Assembly: GCF_900106645.1 (NCBI RefSeq)
Contig: NZ_FNMV01000016.1
Location: forward strand, 1 to 64,000
Source of the DNA: Flavobacterium degerlachei
GTDB taxonomy: Bacteria > Bacteroidota > Bacteroidia > Flavobacteriales > Flavobacteriaceae
DNA: 64,000 nt
Reading direction: 5' to 3'
Shown here: piece by piece, positions 8,063 through 16,523 of the stretch
How the letters are laid out: every line of letters starts with the position of its first letter
Numbering within the stretch: position 1 is the first letter of the stretch
Program-made: the position numbers and the translations under genes
The notes under the pieces: model-generated
The model's input: only the letters and a program-made list of their open reading frames with translations
What the model was told of the DNA's origin: nothing
Database searches by the model: none

Positions 8063-8911
8063 ATGAAAATAGCAGTAACATCAGCAAATGGACAATTGGG
8101 ATCATCGATAGTAAAGCACTTAATTAAGGTAATTGGGAAAGAAAATGTAATAGGAATCGCCCGAACACCAGAGAAAGCAAAACACTTAGGAATTGAAATT
8201 AGAAAAGGGGATTACAACAGCCGTGAAGAATTTGAAGTCGCTTTACAAGGTATCGACGCTGTACTTTTGCTCTCGGGTATGGACGAACCTCAAAAGAGGA
8301 TTCAACAACACCGCAATGTTATTGAGGCTGCAAAAGCTAACGGTGTCAAAAAAATAGTGTATACGAGCATCGTAGGAGACGAAGAGAAAAATGCTTTTAG
8401 CCCCGTTGTGCAAAGCAATCGTCAAACCGAACTTGATGTGCAAAACTCAGGAATGGAATGGGTTATTGGTCGGAACGGGATTTATATTGAACCTGATTTA
8501 GAATACATTGACAATTATGTGAAAGAAGGTGAAATACGTAATTGTGCCGGAGAAGGAAAATGCGCGTATACAAGTCGCGAAGAGCTAGGTTATGCTCATA
8601 CAAAAATGATCACTGAAGCTGAACACAACGGAGAAATTTATAATTTAGTTGGCGAAGCCATAACTCAAACAGAACTTGGCTCTTATATCAATGAGGTGTA
8701 CAATACTAACTTTGGCTATCATTATATCTCTTCAGAAGTTTATGCCATTGAAAGAAAAGCAGAACTAGGCGATTTTATAGGATCTGTAGTAACTGGAATT
8801 TATGAAGGCATACATAGCGGTGCTTATTATGTTCCTTCTGATTTTGAAAAAGCTACGGGTAGAACACACAAATCAGCAATTGAAATGATTAAGGCATTCA
8901 AAAACAAATAA
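8063..8911 (+). CDS. NmrA-like NAD(P)-binding oxidoreductase (QorB-like)
   Basis: A 282-residue atypical short-chain dehydrogenase. The Rossmann motif is TSANGQLGSSIVKHL (residues 5-19), a GxxGxxG variant typical of NmrA/QorB proteins, followed by IARTPEKAKHLG for NADP phosphate contact. There is no canonical YxxxK pair; KKIVYTSIVGDEE occupies that place, as in QorB (quinone oxidoreductase 2). Quinone reduction is possible but not proven. The gene stands alone after a weak terminator, and its stop codon lies only 7 bases before a decayed transglutaminase-like sequence, which suggests a recombination or deletion junction there. Confidence 0.88.
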   Translation: MKIAVTSANGQLGSSIVKHLIKVIGKENVIGIARTPEKAKHLGIEIRKGDYNSREEFEVALQGIDAVLLLSGMDEPQKRIQQHRNVIEAAKANGVKKIVYTSIVGDEEKNAFSPVVQSNRQTELDVQNSGMEWVIGRNGIYIEPDLEYIDNYVKEGEIRNCAGEGKCAYTSREELGYAHTKMITEAEHNGEIYNLVGEAITQTELGSYINEVYNTNFGYHYISSEVYAIERKAELGDFIGSVVTGIYEGIHSGAYYVPSDFEKATGRTHKSAIEMIKAFKNK

Positions 8912-8918
8912 AATAATA

Positions 8919-9083
8919 GGGTGGTTAGGCTTAGATCCAAGTCACGGTATTCTTACAGGAAATAAGTATTTCCCGATTGCTTCAAGTGCGCACTTCTCAA
9001 ACACAATGCCCGTTCCTGGAGTTATATGAGGTAGTGGAACTTCTAAATTAGAAACCCAACTTTCGATAGAAAAATATAAGTAA
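8919..9083 (+). pseudogene. C-terminal remnant of a bacterial transglutaminase-like protein
   Basis: Fifty-five codons in one frame with an internal TGA at 9027-9029. The first part reads GWLGLDPSHGILTGNKYFP, then IASSAHFSNTMPVPGVI; after the stop it continues GSGTSKLETQLSIEKYK. This matches the end of the COG1305 transglutaminase-like family, where a DPTN-type motif is followed by a GRDY-like segment, a PxRGxYxG turn and a final LEVxVxV strand. Upstream sequence, including the catalytic Cys and His, is gone. In other bacteria such genes sit beside the zinc peptidase family found next door, so this looks like the eroded remainder of that locus. Confidence 0.7.
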
Positions 9084-9154
9084 ACCATTATAGGCTGAAA
9101 GTCCATACATTTGCAGTTCCAGACAAAGGTCTAGAAGATTAAAAATTAACCTTG

Positions 9155-9190
9155 AATTTCACAAATTAATTAGTGCAAATCTGTGAAATT
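9155..9190. repeat. inverted repeat of the ATTCGTG/ATCTGTG type
   Basis: AATTTCACA (9155-9163) and TGTGAAATT (9182-9190) are perfect inverted arms separated by 18 bases. The wording resembles the short ATC-x-GTG repeats near the GxxExxY gene and at 40029-40079. It lies in the leader of the zinc-peptidase gene. Confidence 0.5.
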
Positions 9191-9273
9191 TGTCCTGAAA
9201 AATAGTTGCAGAAGCTAAAGCGAGATGAACTAAAGCGCAAATTTTTAGCTATAAATACATCAAGATTAAATTT

Positions 9274-10317
9274 ATGAAAATATTTCAATGTGGTCATTGT
9301 GCTCAATCTCTGTTTTTCGAAAGTTATACTTGTGAAAATTGTGGGCATTTATCAGGTTTTAGAGATCAAGATCGCAAGATGCTAACCTTTGATCCTCTAG
9401 GTATATCTTTGATTTCTGATCAGGAGCACATTGAATATAAGTATTGTAAAAATAAAGAATACAACGTTTGTAACTGGCTAATTGAGAAGAATTCACCTGA
9501 AGAATTTTGTAATGCTTGCCAGCTAAACAGAACAATACCTAATCTTTCAGATACTGAAAATTTTGAAAAATGGAAAAATCTTGAAATTGCAAAGCACCGC
9601 TTGATTTATCAACTTCAAAAAATTGGACTTCCACTGCCAAGTAAAATAATCAATGACGAAGGATTGTGTTTTGACTTTGTTGTAAAACAAAATGATCCTG
9701 ATTTAATGACAGGTCACGCAGACGGAGTTATTACTATCCTCTTAAGTGAGGCAGATTCTGCCCTAAGAGAGCAAATGCGAAAACAATTTCTAGAACCTTA
9801 TCGCACATTGATTGGCCATCTTAGACATGAAGTAGGTCACTATTTCTGGGATCGTTTAATATATACTAACGAGCAATTATTAACCGAGTTTAGAGCCATT
9901 TTTGGAGACGAACAAGTGAGTTATGCCGATGCTTTGCAAAAATATTACAAGGAAGGAGCTCCAGCACATTGGCAAAAGTCATTTGTTAGCAAATATGCTA
10001 CATCACATCCGTGGGAAGATTGGGCCGAAACTTGGGCACACTACCTCCATATTATGGATATGCTAGAAACAGCCTATTTTTTTGGTTTAAATGTGAAGCC
10101 AATCGATCCGTCAAACACTATGAAAGCTAATGTTTCTTTCGACCCTTATACTGTAGCTAATTTTGATGTGATTATCGAGACTTGTATTCCTTTATCATTT
10201 GCCGTCAATAGTATCAATAGAGCAATGGGAATTCCTGATGTTTATCCATTTATTATTACACCGAATATGGTTGAAAAAATGAAGTTTATTCATAAAATGC
10301 TATTACCAAAACGCTAG
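9274..10317 (+). CDS. zinc-ribbon putative zinc-dependent peptidase (COG4307-like)
   Basis: A 347-residue cytoplasmic protein. It opens with a four-Cys zinc ribbon (CGHCAQSLFFESYTCENC), and two further cysteines lie in EEFCNACQLN. The central region has the metallopeptidase helix LRHEVGHYFWDRL (HExxH near residue 187) and, downstream, HPWEDWAETWAHYLHIMD, which supplies candidate further ligands. This is the COG4307 family of putative zinc-binding peptidases. The family is commonly encoded with ATP-grasp, alpha-E and transglutaminase-like genes; here only a transglutaminase-like scrap remains upstream. Its substrate is unknown, and the coding sequence appears intact. Confidence 0.88.
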   Translation: MKIFQCGHCAQSLFFESYTCENCGHLSGFRDQDRKMLTFDPLGISLISDQEHIEYKYCKNKEYNVCNWLIEKNSPEEFCNACQLNRTIPNLSDTENFEKWKNLEIAKHRLIYQLQKIGLPLPSKIINDEGLCFDFVVKQNDPDLMTGHADGVITILLSEADSALREQMRKQFLEPYRTLIGHLRHEVGHYFWDRLIYTNEQLLTEFRAIFGDEQVSYADALQKYYKEGAPAHWQKSFVSKYATSHPWEDWAETWAHYLHIMDMLETAYFFGLNVKPIDPSNTMKANVSFDPYTVANFDVIIETCIPLSFAVNSINRAMGIPDVYPFIITPNMVEKMKFIHKMLLPKR

Positions 10318-10415
10318 AAAAACTAGAAAAAAAAATTCATTTTTATATTTAAATAAGCAGCCATAACCATTGGATTATTAGACTAAAAAGTATGCTGTAA
10401 TAGTTTATATTTTTT

Positions 10416-10532
10416 GAGCATGTCCCTTTAGTTAACTTCGTCGTTCCTCCTCGTTACTTTTGGGTCGGGCTATTCGCTATATCTTTTATTCCGCAAGCTC
10501 CATAAAAGGATACCACTACTATCCCTCATGCA
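10416..10532. repeat. intergenic hairpin repeat, copy A
   Basis: The element runs from GAGCATGTCCC to CCCTCATGC, with GCATG/CATGC arms at its ends. The core has TTCGCTATATCTTTT at 10473-10487, then AAAAGGATACCACTACTATCC about 15 bases later. Copy B at 47361-47447 has the same order of motifs. The internal ATCTTTT/AAAAGGAT arms can pair. I recall similar wording in intergenic DNA of other flavobacteria but cannot verify it here. Confidence 0.6.
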
Positions 10533-10619
10533 AATTTGACTAAGAGAAATGATGGAGTTTTTAGACTAAATCAAAAATTTGTATTAAGATATTTTAGGTA
10601 GTAGAGTAGTGACTGCCTT

Positions 10620-10917
10620 TTAAATACTACTTTGGGATGTTTTTGCTATTTCGTATCTCATTTGCTTTACAGTAAAAGTACTTCCATCATGGCTCCAGCC
10701 GGGAGCGCCAAAAACATACTTGAACTTGTGATATTAATTGTTTGATTTTTTCATGTCTTCCCAAATATTTTTGTACTCAGGCGTTAAAATAACATATAGA
10801 TTATAAAAAGCATTCTAAAAGTTAGTCAAAATCCGGAAATTCACGATTGAATTGTTTGAGAATCTGTTGCTGCCCAAGGTTTAGTTCATCAACTACCTTA
10901 ATGGATTTAGACAATTG
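10620..10917 (-). pseudogene. decayed gene, C-terminus sterol desaturase/fatty acid hydroxylase-like
   Basis: On the minus strand the last part reads YHKFKYVFGAPGWSHDGST, then FTVKQMRYEIAKTSQSSI and a stop. The GWSHDG motif near the C-terminus is typical of the sterol desaturase/fatty acid hydroxylase family. Upstream it continues in frame through a stop to ILTPEYKNIWEDMKKSNN, and after a frameshift to LNLGQQQILKQFNREFPDFD. Whether that upstream piece belongs to the same gene is uncertain. The membrane-spanning His-box region is absent, so the gene is dead. Confidence 0.55.
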
Positions 10918-11191
10918 GCTTATGATGAAATTATATTCAAAAACTAATTTTAAATTTGTCCTTACTGTTGGGTTCAGACTACAAAATTATATCGAGAACT
11001 GATTTCAAAAAATGGAATTGGTCTCGATTTTTTTTGGAACGAAGTAGATATGATGTTCGAAGAGATCATTATCCCCGAAATTTCAAAATTTGGCAATTTA
11101 TTATCATAATGCATTCTTTAATTGGACTGCATTTTTTTATTTTTATGCTTTACAGTAAATAACGTTCAAGCGAACTCAAAAAATATACATA

Positions 11192-12559
11192 ATGGCAAGT
11201 ACTACAACTATAAATCCGTCAACAGGAGAAAAAATAGCAGATTACAATCGTCTTTCGATAAATGAAACAAAAGATAAAATTGCTCAATCAAGAAAGGCAT
11301 ATGAAAGCTGGAAACAAAAAACGTATGAAGAACGAGCTCAACTGATGCACAAATTAGCGGATGTTCTAGATGAAAATAAAGAAGAATACGCGCAGTTAGC
11401 CACTAGAGAAATGGGGAAAACTATTGGTCAGTCCCGCAAAGAAATTGAAAAATGTGCATTAGTATGTAGGTACTACGCAGATAATTCCAAAGGTTTATTG
11501 TCAGACGAAATCGTAAAAACGGAGGCTACCAAAAGTTATGTCACTTTTCAACCCATCGGAGTAGTTTTAGCCGTTATGCCTTGGAATTTTCCTTTCTATC
11601 AAGTGATTCGGTTTGCTGCTCCAGCCTTGATGGCAGGAAATACAGGAGTTTTGAAACATGCTTCTAATGTGCAAGGTTGTGCATTTGCACTAGAAGATGC
11701 TTTTACTAAAGCCGGATTTCCAGTAGGAGCTTTTACCAACTTGAATATTGACTCTAAACTGGTAAAAGATGTTATTGAAGATAAAAATATTGTTGCCGTA
11801 ACCCTAACCGGAAGCGATCCTGCGGGTCGTTCTGTAGCTTCAATTGCGGGACAAAATTTAAAGAAAACCGTAATGGAACTAGGAGGGAGCGATGCTTATA
11901 TCATTCTAGATGATGTCGATATGCAAGAAGCTACTGATTTAGCCACTTTGGGAAGATTACAAAATAATGGACAAACTTGTATAGCAGCAAAAAGATTTGT
12001 GGTACTAGACAAAATTTATGATGAATTTTTAGCACTTTTCACAAAGAAAATGAAAGCCGCTAAAATGGGTGAACCTACAGCTGAGGATTCTTATTATGGT
12101 CCGATGGCAAGATTCGATTTGCGCGATGAACTACACGAGCAAGTACTAAAAACGATCGCTCAAGGTGGACGATTGGTTTTGGGAGGAGAAATTCCGCTCT
12201 GCAAAGGCGCTTATTATCCAGCTACTATCTTGGCTGATTTAGAACTAGGAATGGAAGGTTTTGACAATGAGCTGTTTGGTCCCGTGGCATCTGTAATACG
12301 TGCTAAGGACGATGCACATGCTGTTGAATTGGCTAATAACTCTCAGTTTGGTTTGGGTTCTGGTGTATTTACAGGAAATAATGAAAGAGGAGAAAAGCTG
12401 GCGCTACAATTAGAAGCGGGTAGTAGTTTTGTCAATAAATTAGTGGTTTCTGATCCTCGATTGCCTTTCGGCGGAATTAAAAATAGTGGATACGGAAGAG
12501 AATTAGCTGCTTATGGAATCCGCGAATTTGTGAATACAAAAACCATTTGGATAAAATAA
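11192..12559 (+). CDS. NAD(P)-dependent succinate-semialdehyde dehydrogenase family protein
   Basis: A 455-residue aldehyde dehydrogenase. It carries the cofactor-binding segment MPWNFPFYQVIRFAAPALMA, the general-base Glu in VMELGGSDAYI, the catalytic Cys in NNGQTCIAAKRFV (near residue 265), and LFGPVASVIRA. The short length and the N-terminus TTTINPSTGEKIADYN fit the GabD/Sad subgroup that oxidises succinate semialdehyde or similar short aldehydes; the exact substrate is not provable. The start ATG at 11192 has an A-rich leader. It lies upstream of a decayed short ORF and the frameshifted msrA. Confidence 0.92.
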   Translation: MASTTTINPSTGEKIADYNRLSINETKDKIAQSRKAYESWKQKTYEERAQLMHKLADVLDENKEEYAQLATREMGKTIGQSRKEIEKCALVCRYYADNSKGLLSDEIVKTEATKSYVTFQPIGVVLAVMPWNFPFYQVIRFAAPALMAGNTGVLKHASNVQGCAFALEDAFTKAGFPVGAFTNLNIDSKLVKDVIEDKNIVAVTLTGSDPAGRSVASIAGQNLKKTVMELGGSDAYIILDDVDMQEATDLATLGRLQNNGQTCIAAKRFVVLDKIYDEFLALFTKKMKAAKMGEPTAEDSYYGPMARFDLRDELHEQVLKTIAQGGRLVLGGEIPLCKGAYYPATILADLELGMEGFDNELFGPVASVIRAKDDAHAVELANNSQFGLGSGVFTGNNERGEKLALQLEAGSSFVNKLVVSDPRLPFGGIKNSGYGRELAAYGIREFVNTKTIWIK

Positions 12560-12564
12560 TTTAA

Positions 12565-12674
12565 ATGACAGCAGCGATTAAACTTTATAACACCGAAGCA
12601 TTACAATTGGATAAAAAAAAGCAAGAACCCCTTTAGATGAGGATTGAAACAACTGGATTGAAAAGTTAATATGA
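12565..12674 (+). pseudogene. decayed short ORF coupled to msrA
   Basis: From the ATG at 12565 the frame reads TAAIKLYNTEALQLDKKKQE and stops at 12634-12636. In the next frame the text continues DED, a TGA in place of a probable Trp, then NNWIEKLI and a TGA at 12672-12674. That final TGA overlaps the msrA start as ATGA, a classic coupling. Two lesions (a frameshift and a stop) separate the pieces. The parent family is not recognised. Confidence 0.35.
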
Positions 12675-13185
12675 CATTAAAAGAAAGTAAGATTGCCTTA
12701 GGCGGCGGCTGTCACTGGTGCACTGAAGCAGTGTTTCAGTCGTTGCTGGGTGTTGTAAAAGTAGAACAAGGTTATGTGGCATCGATAGGAGATAATAGCT
12801 CGTTTTCTGAAGGCGTAATCGTGTATTTTAATTCTGAAGAGATTTCTTTAAAAACCCTAATTGAAATTCATTTGCATACGCACAAAAGTACGTCAAATCA
12901 TTCGATGCGAAGTAAATACGATCGGCAGTTTACACATTTTCTGAAGTCCAAAGACAAGAAGTTGAGCAAATCATTGAAAGATTTCAAGTGCTATTTGAAA
13001 ACAAATTATTGACACAAGTATTTCCATTTCATAATTTTAAAGCTTCAAGATCCGAAATAACCAATTACTATTATAAGAATCCAAAGAAACCTTTCTGCGA
13101 AAGCTTTATAAACCCTAAATTGAAACTGCTATTAGATCAGTTTTCAAGCGCAGTCAATCAAGAGAAATTAAAACATCTAAAATAA
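12671..13185 (+). pseudogene. msrA: peptide-methionine (S)-S-oxide reductase MsrA, frameshifted
   Basis: MsrA repairs methionine-S-sulfoxide. The first frame carries the active-site motif GGGCHWCTEAVFQSLLGV and runs correctly to HKSTSNHSMRSKY. A one-base deletion at about 12919 (TACGATCGG where TAC CGA TCG is expected) then breaks it. The other frame resumes exactly as RSAVYTFSEVQRQEVEQI and continues through NYYYKNPKKPFCESFINPKL to a stop at 13185. Joined, the protein would be about 171 residues, normal for MsrA. It is either a genuine pseudogene or a sequencing error; nothing at the site resembles a programmed slippery sequence. It lies in a zone with other decayed genes, which favours a real lesion. 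Confidence 0.88.
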
Positions 13186-13492
13186 ATTATAACCATATTA
13201 ATTGTATGTCAAAGACAGAAATACAGCTGCTGATTAACTATTAAGCTGGTTATTTTGCCTTTTTTTATAATTTTATGTTGGTAATTTTTCAGCATAAAAC
13301 TCCTGTTCAAAATCATACTATTTCTTTTTTACCACATAGTATCAAAATAATGAAAGGTTTGTATTTAGTATTACCGGCATTCCATACTTTTATTTATTTC
13401 GACTTGGCTTAGTTATTTTAACCAGATATGCTTTAAAACCTTTAAAATAAAATTAATGACGTTATCTTTGCTATACACCGAAGGCAATAAAC
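13186..13492. other. 307-bp intergenic region with a promoter at its right end
   Basis: No open frame of note. The only signal supported is the -7-type box at 13463-13470 upstream of the next gene. Confidence 0.6.
13463..13470 (+). promoter_or_regulatory. Bacteroidetes -7 box TATCTTTG
   Basis: TATCTTTG fits TAnnTTTG and ends 22 bases before the ATG at 13493. The -33 region is only roughly TTTG-like (CTTT at the right distance). Confidence 0.5.
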
Positions 13493-14725
13493 ATGGAATC
13501 AAATAAGAAAATTACAATAATTGGAGCAGGAATTAGCGGATTAATAGCCGCTATAGAACTAGAAAAATTAGGTTTTAATCCCATAGTTATTGAAGCTACT
13601 GATCGTGTTGGCGGCCGTGTTAAAACAGATATTGTCGATGAATTTCAATTGGATCATGGATTTCAGGTACTTTTAGAAGCGTACCCAAAAGCAAAGAAAT
13701 ATCTAAATTACAAAACGTTAGAACTCCAAAAATTAATACCAGGAGCCGTTATTTATAAAAATAGGGAAACCACATTAATTGGTGATCCACTAAGGGATTT
13801 TTCACTATTGGTACCAACGATTTTGGCTAATGTGGGTTCGATAAAAGACAAACTTGCCATTTTTAAATTGAATTTAGAACTCAAAAACAAATCCCTAGAG
13901 GCTATTTTTGATTCTGAACAAGTAAGTACACTGCAATATTTAAGGGACAAAGGTTTTTCTGAACGTATTATTAAAAATTTTTTCAAACCTTTTTTTAGCG
14001 ATATCTTTTTAGAAACAGATTTACGCACCTCAAGTGCCATGTTTCAGTTCACTTACAAAATGTTTGGTGAAGGTTTGGCAGTTATCCCAAAAGATGGTAT
14101 TCAGGCCATTCCCAATCAGTTAAAATCACAACTGACCAAAACAGTATTCAGATTCAATACCAGAGTAAAAACAGTGGAAGAGGGGTGTATCGTTTTAGAA
14201 GACGATTCCGTTATCACATCAGATATTATCGTAATTGCGACCGATGCTTCCAAAATACTAGGTTTGGAAAAGCCTGTTGTTTGGAAATCCTGTGATAATC
14301 TTTATTTTGAAGTGGAACAGAATACTTTGAAAAAACCAATTATAGGTTTACTAGCTAATAATGATTCCTTAATAAACAATATTTTTTACACTACAAGCGT
14401 TGCTAATAACAACAAATCGAAAGGACATTTACTTTCGGTTACAATTGTCAAGAGTCATAATTTGGGTGAAACAAACTTAATTAGTCAGGTTAAATCCGAG
14501 CTGAAAAACAACTGCGGCATTATTGCCGGGCGCTTTGTAAAACGGTACAGAATAAAAAAAGCACTCCCAGATTTAGAACGAGTTGATTATAAAGGTAATG
14601 AAGACAATTTTAAGTTTTCTGAAACTATTTATCTAGCTGGAGATACGCAGCTTAACGGTTCTTTAAACGCGGCTATGACAAGTGGAGAAGCTGTTGCTAA
14701 GTTAATCGCTGAGCGTTTTAAATAG
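13493..14725 (+). CDS. FAD-dependent amine-oxidase-like oxidoreductase
   Basis: A 410-residue flavoprotein with an N-terminal dinucleotide fold IIGAGISGLIAAIELEKLGF, the ribose-contacting Glu in VIEATDRVGGRVKTD, and a C-terminal FAD motif IYLAGDTQLNGSLNAAMTSG. The layout fits the NAD(P)-binding amine oxidase/protoporphyrinogen oxidase/phytoene desaturase superfamily. No membrane anchor is seen. The substrate cannot be read from the sequence, and there are no carotenoid or heme genes beside it. It is monocistronic with a plausible own promoter. Confidence 0.88.
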   Translation: MESNKKITIIGAGISGLIAAIELEKLGFNPIVIEATDRVGGRVKTDIVDEFQLDHGFQVLLEAYPKAKKYLNYKTLELQKLIPGAVIYKNRETTLIGDPLRDFSLLVPTILANVGSIKDKLAIFKLNLELKNKSLEAIFDSEQVSTLQYLRDKGFSERIIKNFFKPFFSDIFLETDLRTSSAMFQFTYKMFGEGLAVIPKDGIQAIPNQLKSQLTKTVFRFNTRVKTVEEGCIVLEDDSVITSDIIVIATDASKILGLEKPVVWKSCDNLYFEVEQNTLKKPIIGLLANNDSLINNIFYTTSVANNNKSKGHLLSVTIVKSHNLGETNLISQVKSELKNNCGIIAGRFVKRYRIKKALPDLERVDYKGNEDNFKFSETIYLAGDTQLNGSLNAAMTSGEAVAKLIAERFK

Positions 14726-14988
14726 TATATAATCCTAATGACCCGTATTTTAGTGCCAATTGATCCGTTTCATTTAAATCTATTTTTGGAGCTACATCAG
14801 CTTTTTCAGCTTAAATAATATTCTTATAGCTATTAACATGCTGTATCTGATTTTTTTTTGTTTGGATTGTTTTGGAAATGCGCATAATAGATCTAATTTA
14901 GTATCAAACTTTTGCGGCAATGATATTGTATTTCATTTTGCTCAGATAACCGCGGTTTATCAAAAAATTCTAAAAAATACAATCTTCG

Positions 14989-16095
14989 ATGAATAATAGA
15001 CACGCAACTTGGCTGGAACTTTTTTTCGATTTGATTTTTGTTGTAGCCTTGGGAAAGGTAACTCATGTTTTGGCCTATACCCATAACAATCAATTAGATA
15101 AAGGTACATTTTTGAAATTCACAGTGTTATTTCTTCCTTTTTGGTGGATTTGGGTGCTACATACAGCATTTTCAAATCGATATGACACTGACAATCGTTT
15201 TCACAGAGCCTTTACATTACTCTTAATGTTCATGCTAATTATATTGTCAATCACATTAGATGGCGATGTTGAAAAAAATCATATGCCTTTTTTACTGGTA
15301 TACGGCGTTGCAAAAATAATTATTGCGGGATTATATGCGAAGGATGTCCTTAAAATAAATAATCGCCCTATAAACAAAAGTGTAATGTGGGCGATGGGAT
15401 TGGGAACTCTTCTGGCGACAATAGGGACATTATTCAACTACAAAATAGCCGCTGTGTTACTGACAAGTAGTATTTTTTTTGAAATAATAGTGATTGAAAT
15501 CGCGCTTAATCATAAAAATTCTACCAAAGCTGCGGACAAGGAACATTTGGTCGAACGCATCGGTCTTTTTGCCATAATTCTATTGGGAGAATCCATCATT
15601 TCAATAGTATCTGGCCTAACAAAAGTAGATTGGACGGGCTTAACCATTATAACAGGAGCGGTTGGTTTCGCAATTATAGCCATCATATGGTGGATTTATT
15701 TTGACTCACTCAATTTTTTGATAGAAAGCAAAAAAGATAAAAACGGCACAGGAGTTATGTACTCACAGCTTTTAGTCTTTATGTCTTTTGCCATACTGGC
15801 AAATACAATAAGGCATGCGATACTGCAGGATTTAAATGATTTAGAATTTAAAATCATGGCCATTTCAGGAATGTTGCTACTTTACATAGGTAAACAGACA
15901 GCATATGCCATTAATATACCGGAGCATGGGAAGTATAGAGTTATAAACACTATTATAGCGTTGTCAATAGCCTCGATATCTTTACTACTACCTAAGCAAG
16001 AATACATTCTTATAGGAGTCGCATTATCCTTTATGGTGTACATTATAGTAAATTATAAATCCCAGATGAAATTGTACGGTAAAGTAAATTTTTGA
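14989..16095 (+). CDS. low temperature requirement protein A (LtrA) family membrane protein
   Basis: A 368-residue integral membrane protein with about ten hydrophobic helices. The N-terminal family signature is RHATWLELFFDLIFVVALGK, followed by FLPFWWIWVLHTAFSNRYDT; the second conserved block is LVERIGLFAIILLGESIISI. LtrA was first linked to growth at low temperature in Listeria, but its biochemical role is unknown. It stands alone; a small hairpin lies 40 bases after the stop. Confidence 0.92.
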   Translation: MNNRHATWLELFFDLIFVVALGKVTHVLAYTHNNQLDKGTFLKFTVLFLPFWWIWVLHTAFSNRYDTDNRFHRAFTLLLMFMLIILSITLDGDVEKNHMPFLLVYGVAKIIIAGLYAKDVLKINNRPINKSVMWAMGLGTLLATIGTLFNYKIAAVLLTSSIFFEIIVIEIALNHKNSTKAADKEHLVERIGLFAIILLGESIISIVSGLTKVDWTGLTIITGAVGFAIIAIIWWIYFDSLNFLIESKKDKNGTGVMYSQLLVFMSFAILANTIRHAILQDLNDLEFKIMAISGMLLLYIGKQTAYAINIPEHGKYRVINTIIALSIASISLLLPKQEYILIGVALSFMVYIIVNYKSQMKLYGKVNF

Positions 16096-16523
16096 AAACT
16101 TACTCGATAAACTATTCCTTTTTTCTCTGAATGGTTATAAATGACCATTTATAGTTTTTAAAAAAAGATACGTAAATGAACTTGATAATTTGCGATCGCT
16201 TGGAATCGCGTATTTGAAAAAAGACCGATATAGTTGTTCAGATTCGACTGTGCCTGTCCTATTTACTATACTAACTAAATTGAACTATAATTTATATTAT
16301 GTAAAATAGAATTTATAAGGAATCCCTTATTCAACTTTAAATAAACAAAATACATATTCCTAATTATAATAAAATGACTAGTGCTACCAACACATAATTG
16401 TATTTCTAGCTTTCAAATACTTTTAAAACTACATTTTTCATAAATCTTATATTTTACAACAGATATCATTCTTTTATAAATGTTTATTTTATTATTTTTA
16501 CTGAAAATATTATCAAAAGTAAC
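16096..16523. other. 428-bp intergenic region
   Basis: AT-rich. It contains an imperfect terminator-like hairpin at 16131-16153 (TATAAATG/CATTTATA, or alternatively ATGGT/ACCAT) followed by a T-rich then A-rich run, plausibly ending the LtrA transcript. Nothing else recognisable. Confidence 0.5.

Larger units (their letters stand above)
10318..11191. other. 874-bp intergenic region with a repeat and decayed coding segments
   Basis: Holds the hairpin repeat at 10416-10532, the minus-strand sterol-desaturase-like remnant at 10620-10917, and a plus-strand open segment at 10954-11109. That segment reads KLYRELISKNGIGLDFFWN, then EVDMMFEEIIIPEISKFG, and looks like the tail of a lost protein. An overlapping frame from 10956 to 11162 is rich in basic and aromatic residues and does not look like a real gene. 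Confidence 0.6.

Noticed and set aside
10956..11162. Plus-strand 68-residue ORF
   Set aside because: Composition is irregular and another frame over the same bases reads more like protein; no start context.
12988..13185. Separate 65-residue gene
   Set aside because: Its text is the C-terminal half of MsrA continuing across a frameshift, not an independent gene.
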